Source of the DNA: CAZLMW01 sp964560875
GTDB lineage: Bacteria > Myxococcota_A > UBA9042
Reading direction: 5' to 3'
Assembly (NCBI GenBank): GCA_964560875.1
Contig: CAZLMW010000011.1
Span: forward strand, 28,632-92,631
DNA: 64,000 nucleotides
Shown: positions 39,941-48,786 of the stretch, piece by piece
Layout of the letters: every line of letters starts with the position of its first letter
Position numbering within the stretch: position 1 is the first letter of the stretch
Program-made: the position numbers and the translations under genes
Notes under the pieces: generated by a model
Seen by the model: only the letters and a program-made list of their open reading frames with translations
Databases searched by the model: none
What the model was told of the DNA's origin: nothing

Positions 39941-41920
39941 ATGCGCTCGACGTTCCGCGCACTCGCAGGAGTGGCCGCCGCTCTGCTAACCGCTACCGCC
40001 ATGCCCGCTTTTGCGGCCGCGCCGGAAACGACGCTGGTGGAAGGCATCCTACAGGGTTCTGGCGGTGGTCCCGCGGCCGACGGCACCTACTCGGTGACAT
40101 TCGCGATCTTTGACAAAGCCACGGGCGGAACGGCCGCGTGGACAGAAGGCCCGGTGAAGCTGGCGATCAAGGGCGGTCGATTCAGCCATCGCCTCGGCAG
40201 CACGACCAAGATCGACGCCGGCAAACTCGCCGCACTTGCCGGCCAATTCCTCGAGATCAAGGTCGACGGGCAAGCAACAGCGCGCAGCCCTCTCAACGCC
40301 GTGGCGTTTTCGATCCACGCCAAGACCGCTGGTGATATTGCGTGTTCGGGGTGCTTGGCTGGCAAACACGTCGCCAACGGCTCGATCGGCCCGACAAAGG
40401 TCAACTTCGCGTATGCAGCCGCCGCGGACGGCGTGAAGGGCGGAGACGCCAAGCAGGCGCGGGCGCTCAAGTGCACGGGTTGCGTCAACACGTCTCACCT
40501 GAAATTCGATGCTGACGTCGACATGGGCGCCAACGCGCTCAAGGTCGGCAAGCTCACGGCGGCCGGTGACCTCATCGCCGGCGGAATCGTCGCGGGTAAG
40601 CAGTTTGTTGGCGACGGCTCGAAGCTGACCGGAATCAAGACGCCTGCTGGAGCGTGCAAGCAAGGTCAGGTCGTCCAGGGCATCAACGGCGACGGTTCCC
40701 TCAAGTGCGTGGCCGCCGCCGGTTCGGGCATCGGCAGCGTCAGCAACGGCGTTTTCGCCAACCAGTACAGCGACGAGCTGTTCGGCAGCAAGAAGAAGCC
40801 GCTGACCGACAACAACCCCGAAGGGACGCTCGACACGATCGATTTCCCGGATGTCGGGCTGGCGCAGTCGCTCGAGATCGACCTTGAGTTGAACAACTCC
40901 AATACGGCCGACCTTGTGATTCTGCTGTTCCCGCCGGACGCGCCGGTTCTTCCCAAGAGTATCGCTTCCATCGTCAAGTCGTGGCCGACCAACCCGAATG
41001 TCGACGGCGGCAAGTACAAGCACTACATCCTGCACAAGAAAAAGCAGTTCGACGCCAAGGACAAGACCGTCTTGAAGTCGACCTGGCCAACCAAGACCAA
41101 GGAAGTCGCGGGCAATATTCACGGCGATTGGCTCAACAAGAACATCAAGGGCAAGTGGCGCTTGCTGGTGCTCGATGCGGGCTTCAAGGACAACAAGATC
41201 GACGGCGAGCTCGTCGCTTGGTCGATCCGAATCAAGACGCTGAGCGGCAAGGCGATTTCGCTGAAGGGTTCGCTGCATGTCGATAACGCCATCGTCGGCC
41301 CGTACAAGACGTTCGACAAGTTGGCGCCCGGGCTGAAGCTGAAGATCGGCGACGGATCGAAGACGAAGTGCACGGTCGATGCGGTCGGAATGATCCGCTA
41401 CATGCCGGTTTGGGGTCTGCAGATCTGCCAGCCGAACGTGGACAACAAGAACAAGGTCTCGTCCTACGTCTGGGCCGCCGCCAAGCCGCGGCCGATCACG
41501 TGGTCAGGCGGCTGCAAATCCCACAGCCAAGGCAGCGGCTGGGCCACCTACTGCCTCGACGGCTGGCGCGACGATACCGCGGTCAAGGCGGGCTACATCA
41601 CCGTCAACAAGAACGGCACTGTGACGGTCAAGATTGCCGGCTACTACCAGTTTGCAGCCTACGCCGACCAGCACGGCAGCGGCAGCAAGCGCCTGCAGAT
41701 GTTCGTCAACGGTGCGGGCCGCGCGTACGTGCACAACGATGAAAACTACGGGCACCGTTGGGGCCACACGCGGATGACGCAGTTCTTCCGCATGCGCGCT
41801 GGCGACACGTTTTATGTGCGGTACCACGCCGATGCGAGCAACCCGTACCGCTGGCACTCGTGGAACACGTCGGGCAACCACAGCAAGCTGCAGATCCGCT
41901 ACATGGGCCCGATGCAGTAG
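39941..41920 (+). CDS. Secreted protein with a P/Homo B-like domain, paralogue (659 aa)
   Basis: ATG 39941 with CGGAG five bases upstream; the signal peptide ends near MPAFAAAP. The first ~420 residues parallel the gene at 35857 module for module: YSVTFAIFDKATGG, the CxxC knots CSGCLAGKH and CTGCVNTSH, FVGDGSKLTGIK, and the P-like domain (TIDFPDVGLAQSLEIDLELN, KWRLLVLDAGF, VAWSIRIKTL). The C-terminus differs: it has a YYQFAAYADQHGSGSKRLQM segment and ends in HSKLQIRYMGP, a C1q/TNF-like strand pattern. So the shared part is probably a surface-anchoring unit and the tails the effector parts. Confidence 0.75.
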   Translation: MRSTFRALAGVAAALLTATAMPAFAAAPETTLVEGILQGSGGGPAADGTYSVTFAIFDKATGGTAAWTEGPVKLAIKGGRFSHRLGSTTKIDAGKLAALAGQFLEIKVDGQATARSPLNAVAFSIHAKTAGDIACSGCLAGKHVANGSIGPTKVNFAYAAAADGVKGGDAKQARALKCTGCVNTSHLKFDADVDMGANALKVGKLTAAGDLIAGGIVAGKQFVGDGSKLTGIKTPAGACKQGQVVQGINGDGSLKCVAAAGSGIGSVSNGVFANQYSDELFGSKKKPLTDNNPEGTLDTIDFPDVGLAQSLEIDLELNNSNTADLVILLFPPDAPVLPKSIASIVKSWPTNPNVDGGKYKHYILHKKKQFDAKDKTVLKSTWPTKTKEVAGNIHGDWLNKNIKGKWRLLVLDAGFKDNKIDGELVAWSIRIKTLSGKAISLKGSLHVDNAIVGPYKTFDKLAPGLKLKIGDGSKTKCTVDAVGMIRYMPVWGLQICQPNVDNKNKVSSYVWAAAKPRPITWSGGCKSHSQGSGWATYCLDGWRDDTAVKAGYITVNKNGTVTVKIAGYYQFAAYADQHGSGSKRLQMFVNGAGRAYVHNDENYGHRWGHTRMTQFFRMRAGDTFYVRYHADASNPYRWHSWNTSGNHSKLQIRYMGPMQ

Positions 41921-41942
41921 CCGCGACAAAGCCGCGACTGAG

Positions 41943-42488
41943 TCACGCGTCGAGAGCGGCGAAGACGAGCGCCGCAAGCATCAACAATCCACCGATGGGA
42001 GCGAGAATCACGGTCGCGAGGCCGGGGTCGCTCCCATACGTCCAAACGCCACCGAGCGCGAACCCGCCCGGCAACATGACCGTCGCGGCTCGCAGACAAG
42101 CGGTCGTCAGTTTGTGCCGCTTCAATGCTTCGTTGCCCCGCGCGGCAACCACTGCGCCGTACGCGATGTGCAGCAGGCCGAAAAGCGTCCCGTGGGCGTG
42201 CGCCAAGGTCCACATCAAGCGCCGCGTTTCGTTGCCGACGTCCAGGTATAAGCCGGCCTTGAAGCCGTGCAGTCCCTCGAGAACAAGCCCGCCGGCTGTG
42301 AAGACGACAAGCGTCCACATCCCAAACTGAAAGTGCGGCCGAGCGTCATCGGCGTGCGACGACCCCGGCGACTGGACAGAGATTGGCGACTGGGAAGAGA
42401 TTGGCGACTGGGAAGAGTTTGGCGACTGGGAAGAGAGTGGCGACGGGGCAGACGCGCTGTCGCTCGGATGGGGGGCGTTGTCGGACAT
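41943..42488 (-). CDS. Small integral membrane protein of unknown function
   Basis: 181 residues. The first ~45 are low-complexity Ser/Gln/Pro (SQSP-I-S repeats), then about four membrane segments follow: FGMWTLVVFTAGGLVLEGLH, LAHAHGTLFGLLHIAYGAVV, ACLRAATVMLPGGFALGG and ATVILAPIGGLLMLAALVF. Conserved-looking His residues lie in HAHGTLFGLLH, as in haem- or metal-binding membrane proteins, but I do not recognise the family. It is convergent with the P-domain gene (22 bp between stops). Confidence 0.6.
   Translation of the reverse strand: MSDNAPHPSDSASAPSPLSSQSPNSSQSPISSQSPISVQSPGSSHADDARPHFQFGMWTLVVFTAGGLVLEGLHGFKAGLYLDVGNETRRLMWTLAHAHGTLFGLLHIAYGAVVAARGNEALKRHKLTTACLRAATVMLPGGFALGGVWTYGSDPGLATVILAPIGGLLMLAALVFAALDA
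42370..42441. repeat. Four tandem 18-bp repeats in the 5' part of the small membrane protein gene
   Basis: Units at 42370-42387, 42388-42405, 42406-42423 and 42424-42441 share GACTGG(G)A(A)GAG-TTGGC. On the minus strand they encode a six-residue SSQSP(I/N) repeat. This is a slippage-prone microsatellite inside a coding region. Confidence 0.8.
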
Positions 42489-42578
42489 CGACGATCCTGC
42501 CGCTGTGCCCCCGAGACGATCGACAAGAAAGAGAGCCCAGCGGGAGCCTTTGGCCCGGCTTGCCAGATCTCCGGCGGG

Positions 42579-43691
42579 CTAGTCCATGATGAAGTTGAAC
42601 TCGACCCGGCGGTTCTTGGCCCACGCGTCCTTGTTGTGGCCAGTGTCGAGCGGGCGCTCTTCACCAAACCCGATCGGCAGCAGGCGACTGCGCGCGATGC
42701 CCCGCTTGACGAGGGCAGCCACGACCGATTCCGCACGAGCCTGGCTCAACTTCTTGTTGTACTTGTCGTTACCGCGCTCATCGGTGTGGCCTTCGATCTG
42801 CACGCGAACGTCGTTGCGCGTCTTGAGGGCGTCGGACGCTTCGTCGAGGATGGCAAAGCTGATCGCGCCGATGATCTTGGCCGAGTTCGTCTTGAAGCGA
42901 ATCTGCTTCTTGAAGACGATGCGTTCCTTCTCGACGATGATGTTCTTGTACTCTTTCGGCTTGGGCGGCGGCGCCTGCTTGTCGGGGCAGCCGTCGAGAT
43001 CGTCGAGCCCGTTGTAGATCTCGGGTTTGCCCGGGCATTTGTCGGCCTTGACCGGGTAATCGAGCACGCCGTCGCCGTCGTTATCGAAGTCGGGGCAGCC
43101 ATCGCTGTCGGCATAGCCGTCCTTGTCTTCGGGCACGTTCGGGCACTTGTCGCGGCGGTCCGGCACACCGTCGGCGTCGTTGTCCTTGTCCGGACAGCCG
43201 TCTTCGTCGAGGAACGAATCGCGATCCTCGGCCTCGTCGGGGCAGCGGTCTTTCTGGTCGTGAATGCCATCGCCGTCGCGGTCGTACTCGGGACAGCCGT
43301 CGGTGTCTTCGTCGCCATCGAAGTCCTCGGGGTCGTCGGGGCACTTGTCGGCCGCGTCGCACATGCTGTCGCCATCGCGGTCGGGGCAGCAGCCCTTCTT
43401 GTCCTTGACGGCGTAAACCTTGGCGGTGTGCGCCTTGGCCTTCTTGATGTGTTCCCACGCGTTGATGGTGTCACCGCGGTTGGACTCGATCTTGGCGAAT
43501 TCGACGTTCGCTTCGGCCAGGGCCAGGTCAACCGGCGCGCAGTAGTAAGCCTGGATCTTCGCGGACCGAATGATCTCGGTCATCCGCTTGGTCTCTTCGC
43601 CGACCTTCTTGCTCGACACACAGCCGAACCCGGTCGCGGCTACGAGAGCCAGAGCTGTCGCGTTCGCCATCCATCGCACTCGCCGATGCAT
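42579..43691 (-). CDS. OmpA-family protein with thrombospondin-3-like Ca2+-binding repeats
   Basis: 370 residues. An N-terminal signal with a weak lipobox-like end (ATGFGC, Cys24) leads into a helical segment (LALAEANVEFAKIESNRGD). Residues ~100-235 contain TSP3-type repeats (DRDGDSMCDAADKCPDDPED, DGDGIHDQKDRCPDEAED), which bind Ca2+ in other proteins. The C-terminal OmpA domain has IEGHTDERGNDKYNKKLS and NRRVEF, with the Asp and Arg that bind peptidoglycan. It tethers the outer membrane to the cell wall. Its ATG overlaps the stop of the upstream gene by one base (TGATG), so the two are translationally coupled. Confidence 0.92.
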   Translation of the reverse strand: MHRRVRWMANATALALVAATGFGCVSSKKVGEETKRMTEIIRSAKIQAYYCAPVDLALAEANVEFAKIESNRGDTINAWEHIKKAKAHTAKVYAVKDKKGCCPDRDGDSMCDAADKCPDDPEDFDGDEDTDGCPEYDRDGDGIHDQKDRCPDEAEDRDSFLDEDGCPDKDNDADGVPDRRDKCPNVPEDKDGYADSDGCPDFDNDGDGVLDYPVKADKCPGKPEIYNGLDDLDGCPDKQAPPPKPKEYKNIIVEKERIVFKKQIRFKTNSAKIIGAISFAILDEASDALKTRNDVRVQIEGHTDERGNDKYNKKLSQARAESVVAALVKRGIARSRLLPIGFGEERPLDTGHNKDAWAKNRRVEFNFIMD

Positions 43692-44080
43692 CAGCCACCT
43701 CCGGATGGCGTGAACGCGGGCGCCGCGTCTTTCTTGCGTTTCTTGCCGAACTTCTCGGAGCGCTGGTTGCGTTCGCGCGCGAGGCGAGCGACGTCCTGGG
43801 CTTTTTCGCTCATCAGCCGGCTGCGGCGCGCAAACGTTGATGCCTGCTCGTACAGGCCGTACCCCTCGAGCTCTTTGGCCTTGTGCAAGTACGAAGCAGC
43901 CTTGGTGTATTCGTACGGCGCGTTCTTCTGTGCGTCGAGGCTGCGCGCTTCCTTCAGGTCGTGCTCAGCGTCCTTGATGGTCGATGCCGTCGAAACCGGG
44001 CCACACGCTCCCGCCACGGCAACAAGCGTCGCGGCGGCAAGGAACGTTGCACAGCGACGGATTTGTGCGCGGTGAGTCAT
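43691..44080 (-). CDS. DUF4398-like lipoprotein upstream of OmpA
   Basis: 129 residues: a signal peptide ending in VAVAGAC (Cys26), then a helical stretch (IKDAEHDLKEARSLDAQKNA, YEYTKAASYLHKAKELEGYG) and a basic tail (GKKRKKDAAPAF). Length and pattern fit the DUF4398 family, which is often encoded directly before OmpA-type proteins in Deltaproteobacteria. The one-base overlap with the OmpA gene supports a joint envelope role. Confidence 0.75.
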   Translation of the reverse strand: MTHRAQIRRCATFLAAATLVAVAGACGPVSTASTIKDAEHDLKEARSLDAQKNAPYEYTKAASYLHKAKELEGYGLYEQASTFARRSRLMSEKAQDVARLARERNQRSEKFGKKRKKDAAPAFTPSGGG

Positions 44081-44199
44081 CTGACGGCGTCTCCCCTTTC
44101 GCGGCCAACATGCTCGCGGTCATCAAGACCGACCGAGATGCAGTCATGCGGCGCGGTGAGTGTCCCGCCGCCCCGAGAGGGTGTCAAGCAACCCACCTT

Positions 44200-45018
44200 T
44201 CACAAAAAACGCTTCACTACGCCGTACTTGGTGATGGCATAGACCGCGCGGAACGCGTCCTTGAGGCCGATCTTCTTGCCCTCAGCGTACGTGCGACCGT
44301 TGTAGGAGATGGGTACCTCCCACAATCGCACCTGCATTCGCGCGATCTTGGCCGTCATCTCCGGTTCGATGCCGAAGCGATCTTCCTCGAGTGTGAGGCG
44401 CTTGATGATGTCGGCGCGGAAGACCTTGTAGCAGGTCTCCATGTCGGTGAGGTTCAGGTCGGTGACCACGTTGGAGAGCGTCGTCAGCAGCTTGTTGCCG
44501 ACAGAGTGCCAAAAATAGAGCACCCGATGCGACTCGCCGGAAAAACGTGAGCCGTACACAACGTCGGCTTTGCCGTCGACGATGGGCGCGACCAGCTTGC
44601 CGTACTCGGCCGGGTCGTACTCGAGGTCGGCGTCCTGGACCATGACGATGTCGCCGGTCGCTTCGGCGAAACCGCGACGCAACGCCGCGCCCTTGCCCTG
44701 GTTGTGGGGCTGCAGGAAGACCCGGACCTGCGGGTATTCGGCGTCGAGCTCGGCGAGGATTTCGCGGGTTCGGTCCTGGCTGCCATCGTCGACGATGACC
44801 AGCTCGATATCGAAGGGCTGGGCGAGCACCTGGCCGACGATGGTCCGCAGCGTGGCTTCTTCGTTATAGCAGGGCATCACGACCGAGAGCTTCCACGACG
44901 GGATGTCGCGCGTGTCTTCGGTGGACGCTGACTTCTTGGTTTTTGGCGACTTGCGGGACGTCGCTTTCTTGGTCGGGCTCATCGACGGTTCTTCCACGGC
45001 GCGCGGGCTACGAGGCAC
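44200..45018 (-). CDS. Family 2 glycosyltransferase (dolichol-phosphate-mannose-synthase type)
   Basis: 272 residues. A Lys/Ser-rich N-terminal 40 residues precede a GT2 domain: LSVVMPCYNEEATLRTIVGQ, VIVDDGSQDRT, QGKGAALRRGFAEATGDIVM, the metal site DADLEYDP and YGSRFSGES. The pattern fits polyprenyl-phosphate sugar synthases without membrane segments. GTG 45018 lies six bases after the methyltransferase stop; ATG 44982 (MSPTKK) is an equally plausible start. It is operonic with the methyltransferase at 45025-45744, suggesting surface-glycan work. Confidence 0.9.
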   Translation of the reverse strand: MPRSPRAVEEPSMSPTKKATSRKSPKTKKSASTEDTRDIPSWKLSVVMPCYNEEATLRTIVGQVLAQPFDIELVIVDDGSQDRTREILAELDAEYPQVRVFLQPHNQGKGAALRRGFAEATGDIVMVQDADLEYDPAEYGKLVAPIVDGKADVVYGSRFSGESHRVLYFWHSVGNKLLTTLSNVVTDLNLTDMETCYKVFRADIIKRLTLEEDRFGIEPEMTAKIARMQVRLWEVPISYNGRTYAEGKKIGLKDAFRAVYAITKYGVVKRFL

Positions 45019-45024
45019 GGGCCA

Positions 45025-45744
45025 TCAGGCGTTGGCGGCTCTCTTTTGGGCCACACAAATCAGGCTTTTGCCGAGCGGCGGCACGATAAGTCGTTCCACG
45101 AACGCGGTCAAAGGCACGCCGAAGCGGTCATAGAGCTTGGCGCCGCCCTCGTCGAACTTGTCGCGTCGAAACACGCGGCCTGCCACAAACCACGGGGCCA
45201 TGCCGAGCACGTCAAAATAGCGCATGTCGATCACGTCAAAACCGCGCGACTCCAGCAAGCCAGCGAGGGATTTGCGGGTGTAGCGGCGAAAGTGATGGAC
45301 GAGCTCATCGAGGCTGCCGAACAGCCAGGGCAGCGCGGGTACAAATATTAATAGGTGTCCGTCGTCGGTGAGGACCTCGCCGAGGCGCGTGATCGTCGCC
45401 GCGTCGTCGTCGATGTGTTCAAGCACGTTGACCATGATCGCGGCGTCAAACGGTCGCTCGAGAAGCGCCGGCTCGACACGTTCGAGCACCGCGTTGGACC
45501 CCTGGACGCGCGAGTCACCGGCGAAACGGTCGAGCAGGCGCGGAAAGAGGTTGTCGGCGGGTTCGACAAGGAGCAGCTCATCGGCCGCATCGGCATAACG
45601 CGCGGTGACGTTGCCGATCCCGGCGCCCACCTCGATGATGCGACCGCGCAGGTAGGGCCGGAAAAAATCGACGATCCAATCGGTGTACCGCGGCATCTCT
45701 GCGAGCGCTTCGAGATCTTGTCCGTCGTAGTGGTCTGCTGCCAT
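45025..45744 (-). CDS. Class I SAM-dependent methyltransferase
   Basis: 239 residues. AdoMet-binding motif I is IIEVGAGIGNVTARYADAAD, the acidic residue after strand 2 is in LLLVEPADNLF, and motif IV is the VNVLEHIDDD segment. The C-terminal part (HHFRRYTRKSLAGLLESRGF, ICVAQK) resembles methyltransferases beside glycosyltransferases in envelope-glycan clusters. The acceptor cannot be told from sequence. The following GT2 gene begins within six bases. Confidence 0.88.
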   Translation of the reverse strand: MAADHYDGQDLEALAEMPRYTDWIVDFFRPYLRGRIIEVGAGIGNVTARYADAADELLLVEPADNLFPRLLDRFAGDSRVQGSNAVLERVEPALLERPFDAAIMVNVLEHIDDDAATITRLGEVLTDDGHLLIFVPALPWLFGSLDELVHHFRRYTRKSLAGLLESRGFDVIDMRYFDVLGMAPWFVAGRVFRRDKFDEGGAKLYDRFGVPLTAFVERLIVPPLGKSLICVAQKRAANA

Positions 45745-45810
45745 GAGGCGCGGACTATTGCCACAAATGGCGCCGATGGTGAACCGCTTTTGCCGCGCTG
45801 GCAGCGTCGT

Positions 45811-47235
45811 TCACTTCGTCGTGAAGGCCCACTGCAGCGTCTTGTCCGCGCCGGCGATCGTGGCGCTTATGCGGACGGTGTAGGTGCCGCCCGCGAGCGG
45901 GGTATCGGCGTAGATGACAACGGTCTGCGCATCGAACGACTTGAGCACCTTGTCGTTGTCCTTGGTCAGCCAGACGTGGGCGATGGCCTTGCCGGCACCG
46001 TTGAGCAGCTTGTGGTCCTTGATCGTGAAGGCGCTCGGAAAACGCGCTGTGATCACGGGGCCGGACGGATAGCCGGACGTGGGTTTGGGAGGCTGGGGGC
46101 CTTCGTTGCCGCTCCAGCTGCGGGGCACGCCGGTCTGGCCGGGGACAGGATAGACGATGATCGCGTTGTTCTTGGGGCTGCCGCGTCCTGTGTCCATAAC
46201 CTCGCAGCGCGCCTTTGCCGTGCTCGCTTTGCCAAAACCCATCAGCGCCATGCGCGGATCGATCAAGGGCAGCCGGTGGTAGACAGTTGCCATCCATCCG
46301 GCCAGCGCGCCGCCGACGCTACCGGTGAACGCCATCACCTCTGCGCCGATTTGGCCTTTGAACCCGGCCTTCTTGACGCGCTCGCCAAAGTTGGTGCCCG
46401 TAAACCCGGTCCCGAATTTGGCGTCTTGCTTGTGCGGGTTGAGCTTGGCGGCCTTGTACGCGTTGATGTGCTTGACGTAGAAGTCGGCGTGCGCCTGTGC
46501 AGCTGCTGCGAGGGCCTGGTCTTGACCGATGCCGGCCGCGCCGACGTCCGCGCGGATCTGGTTGAGCTGCTTGAGCGCGTCGTTCTGGGCGGCGCTCAGG
46601 TTCGCGTTTTCGCTGTGAGCGGGCGGGTTCAGCGACGGGCCGGGATGAATATCGCCGGTCGAATGGCCGCCCCAGTTGGCGCTGCCAGCGACGCCCCCAG
46701 AAGACGAACCCGACGAGCCGCCCGACGAAGATCCGCCGCCCGATGATGAGCCCCCGGAAGTGGCGCCCGAGGACGATCCACCCGACGACGCGCTCGCCAA
46801 GGCCTTGATCCACTTGGCGCTCCACGCGCCCACGACCCTGCAGCAGCCATCTTTCGAGGTGAGGTCGAGCTTGCCCGAGGCCGTATTGGCCGTATCGAAT
46901 GTGCCGGTGAGCGTGTTGGTACCGACGCTGATGTCGATGGACTGCCCGACCGTGAAGCCGCCGCTGAACGCGCCGCCCACCTCCGCGGAACAACCGTCGC
47001 CGTCGCAGGTTTGTTTGGTGAACACCAGGTCTTGGAGGGTCGGGCCGTCGATCGTGAAGGTCAGCTCTTCGCCCTGCCAGTACCCGCTGCTGGCCATCGA
47101 TGACGGCGCCGAACCGACCACGGGATCCGACGAGCAGCCCGCGACGATGGCCGCGATCGCAACGACGAGCAGCGCATGCCGATGTGGCGAGACGGCGATC
47201 GGAAGGGCGAGATGATCGGCGAAGTGCGAATGCAT
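45811..47235 (-). CDS. CAP/SCP-domain lipoprotein (474 aa)
   Basis: The signal peptide ends in lipobox AAIVAGC (Cys34). Residues ~45-140 form a beta domain (ELTFTIDGPTLQDLVFTKQT, TLTGTFDTANT). A Ser/Gly-only linker (~150-180) leads to a CAP domain (~205-345): LKQLNQIRADVGAAGI, ALAAAAQAHADFYVKH, TNFGERVKKAG, then HRLPLIDPRMALMGFG. The final ~110 residues look like an Ig-like domain (GGTYTVRISATIAG). CAP proteins of bacteria are secreted or surface proteins of mostly unknown activity. No good ribosome site precedes the ATG, so the start is tentative. Confidence 0.88.
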   Translation of the reverse strand: MHSHFADHLALPIAVSPHRHALLVVAIAAIVAGCSSDPVVGSAPSSMASSGYWQGEELTFTIDGPTLQDLVFTKQTCDGDGCSAEVGGAFSGGFTVGQSIDISVGTNTLTGTFDTANTASGKLDLTSKDGCCRVVGAWSAKWIKALASASSGGSSSGATSGGSSSGGGSSSGGSSGSSSGGVAGSANWGGHSTGDIHPGPSLNPPAHSENANLSAAQNDALKQLNQIRADVGAAGIGQDQALAAAAQAHADFYVKHINAYKAAKLNPHKQDAKFGTGFTGTNFGERVKKAGFKGQIGAEVMAFTGSVGGALAGWMATVYHRLPLIDPRMALMGFGKASTAKARCEVMDTGRGSPKNNAIIVYPVPGQTGVPRSWSGNEGPQPPKPTSGYPSGPVITARFPSAFTIKDHKLLNGAGKAIAHVWLTKDNDKVLKSFDAQTVVIYADTPLAGGTYTVRISATIAGADKTLQWAFTTK

Positions 47236-47325
47236 GATGCAGCAGTGGCGAGGTCGGGCGACGAGTAGGTGACGCCGCGAAGAAGGTGACGATAGAGACG
47301 CTGCCGGTCGGGCTCAAGTGCAAGA

Positions 47326-47347
47326 CTGTGCAGATCCGATCGCACAG
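47326..47347. promoter_or_regulatory. Dyad CTGTGC-N10-GCACAG in a divergent intergenic region
   Basis: A perfect six-base inverted repeat with a ten-base spacer, centred 66 bp upstream of the ATG at 47402 and 101 bp from the divergent CAP-lipoprotein start. The size is right for a dimeric regulator. The spacing does not fit the E. coli-type LexA box (CTGT-N8-ACAG). Confidence 0.3.
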
Positions 47348-47401
47348 ATGCAGACACGGCCGCTTGCCGATGGACAACCGGGCTGCAACTATGGGCGCCG
47401 A

Positions 47402-48132
47402 ATGACTTGGAAGCGTACGATTTTGGTCTGCTTCTGCGCCGTCTCGCTGGTGGCCGGCTGCGATAAGATCAAGGGCGACAACCAGCAGTCCGAAGAGATC
47501 CTGCAGGCGCGTGCAGCGATCGACGCCTACTCCAAGGCCAGCGAACGGGCCAACGACGCGCACGCCCGGGTCATCGCCGCCTTCGCCGCAGCCAACAAGT
47601 CGACCAACCTCGCCGAGTACCGGTCCGCGATGCGCAACCAGGTCCTGCCGCGCATGAACGAATTCGTCGGCCGGCTCGACGCCATGCAGACGGGGACACC
47701 CGAGCTCAAGCGGGTCCACTCGGTGCTGGTTGCGGCATACAGGAACGCGCTGACCGATATTCGCGCGTTCGTCGACACCCTGCAGAGCCCGTCGGACCTC
47801 GAACGGTTTCGCGAGATTCGCCGCAAGCTGCAGCAAGAAGTGCGCCGCTATCGCACCGAGTTGGACGCCTATTACGTGCAGTTCAACCGCCGGCTNNNNN
47901 NNNNNNNNNNNNNNNNNNNNNNNNNNNNNNNNNNNNNNNNNNNNNNNNNNNNNNNNNNNNNNNNNNNNNNNNNNNNNNNNNNNNNNNNNNNNNNNTGCGC
48001 CGCTATCGCACCGAGTTGGACGCCTATTACGTGCAGTTCAACCGCCGGCTGCGAGGCGGCCAAAGCGCACCGGAGCCGGCCAAAACTGCCCCCGCTCCAT
48101 CCGCCAAGGCCGCGACCGCCACGGGATCGTGA
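47402..48132 (+). CDS. Small helical lipoprotein, split by an artificial gap
   Basis: The signal ends in VSLVAGC (Cys20). The mature chain is charged and helical (AIDAYSKASERANDAHARVI, LEYRS-like heptads, RKLQQEVRRYRTELDAYYVQ), then a Pro/Ala tail to TGA 48130-48132. The N-run and one copy of the 55 bp duplicated at its edges add 155 nt. Removing them leaves exactly 192 codons (191 aa) in one frame, so the gene is intact in reality. The stop overlaps the GTG of the next gene (GTGA). No family is recognised. Confidence 0.75.
47896..48050. other. Artificial scaffold gap plus duplicated 55 bp
   Basis: One hundred Ns at 47896-47995 are bounded by the same 55 bases: 47841-47895 equals 47996-48050. 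This is what results when two contigs that overlap by 55 bp are joined with a fixed-size gap. The true sequence should run straight through with one copy. Confidence 0.9.
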
Positions 48133-48707
48133 TCGTGGCACTGTGTCGGTCGATCGGTCGCTTACGGATCGCTGCCGCGCTGGTCGGAATCATCGCGATC
48201 GCGGTCGGCTGCAGCGGCAACCAAAACGCCAAGGAAGAGCCGCTCAATCCGGTGCGCAACCGCATCGAAACCGCGATCGCAGGCCTGCGCTCGGATGAAC
48301 CGGTGCAGATGCGCTACAACCCGGCAGCCTGCGACTGTCCCGCTTTCGAAATTCGGCTGGCGAATCGCTGGGTGCGCGCGGTCTGGACCAACGCCAACCT
48401 GCCTCGCTTCACGACGCTGCGGGATCGCTTGGTGAACAGCGGGCCGGAGAAGTGGCCGCAAGCGATCCTCGCCAAAGCCCAGGTGGAAACCGAGCCGGTG
48501 CGGACCGTCCAGGGCGTCTACGCCGTGCGGGTCGAAGTTGCGACGATCGTCACATCAGCCGGGCAGGAACGGACACCGAAGGCGGACGACGACGCTCCGT
48601 CCGAGCCAACGGTGAAGGCAAGCACGGACAAAAAGGCAAGCACGGACAAAGAGGCCGAAGCTGCGGCCCCATCCGAGCAGCCCGACAGCCTCAAGAAACA
48701 GAACTGA
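48129..48707 (+). CDS. Small lipoprotein of unknown function (192 aa)
   Basis: A GTG start overlaps the preceding stop (GTGA at 48129-48132), indicating coupled translation. The signal ends in IAIAVGC (Cys28). A conserved-looking core holds ACDCPAFEIRLANRWVRAVW and SGPEKWPQAILAKAQVE, suggesting a small alpha/beta domain with a CxC pair. The last ~45 residues are low-complexity Lys/Asp/Ala/Ser with a duplicated KASTDK. I do not recognise a family. It is probably a periplasmic partner of the preceding lipoprotein. Confidence 0.7.
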   Translation: MIVALCRSIGRLRIAAALVGIIAIAVGCSGNQNAKEEPLNPVRNRIETAIAGLRSDEPVQMRYNPAACDCPAFEIRLANRWVRAVWTNANLPRFTTLRDRLVNSGPEKWPQAILAKAQVETEPVRTVQGVYAVRVEVATIVTSAGQERTPKADDDAPSEPTVKASTDKKASTDKEAEAAAPSEQPDSLKKQN

Positions 48708-48786
48708 TTACCCGATCTCGGGGTCCTCCGGCCGAATACTTGACGGCGATCCACCGTTGGGGAGGATGGCACGCGGAGGCTCGATA

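Noticed and set aside
35857..41920. Calling the P-domain proteins subtilisin-like proteases
   Set aside because: No catalytic Asp-His-Ser protease domain is present; only a P-like accessory domain is seen.
47326..47347. LexA/SOS box reading of the CTGTGC...GCACAG dyad
   Set aside because: The half-site spacing does not fit the E. coli-type LexA operator, and neither neighbouring gene is a DNA-repair gene.
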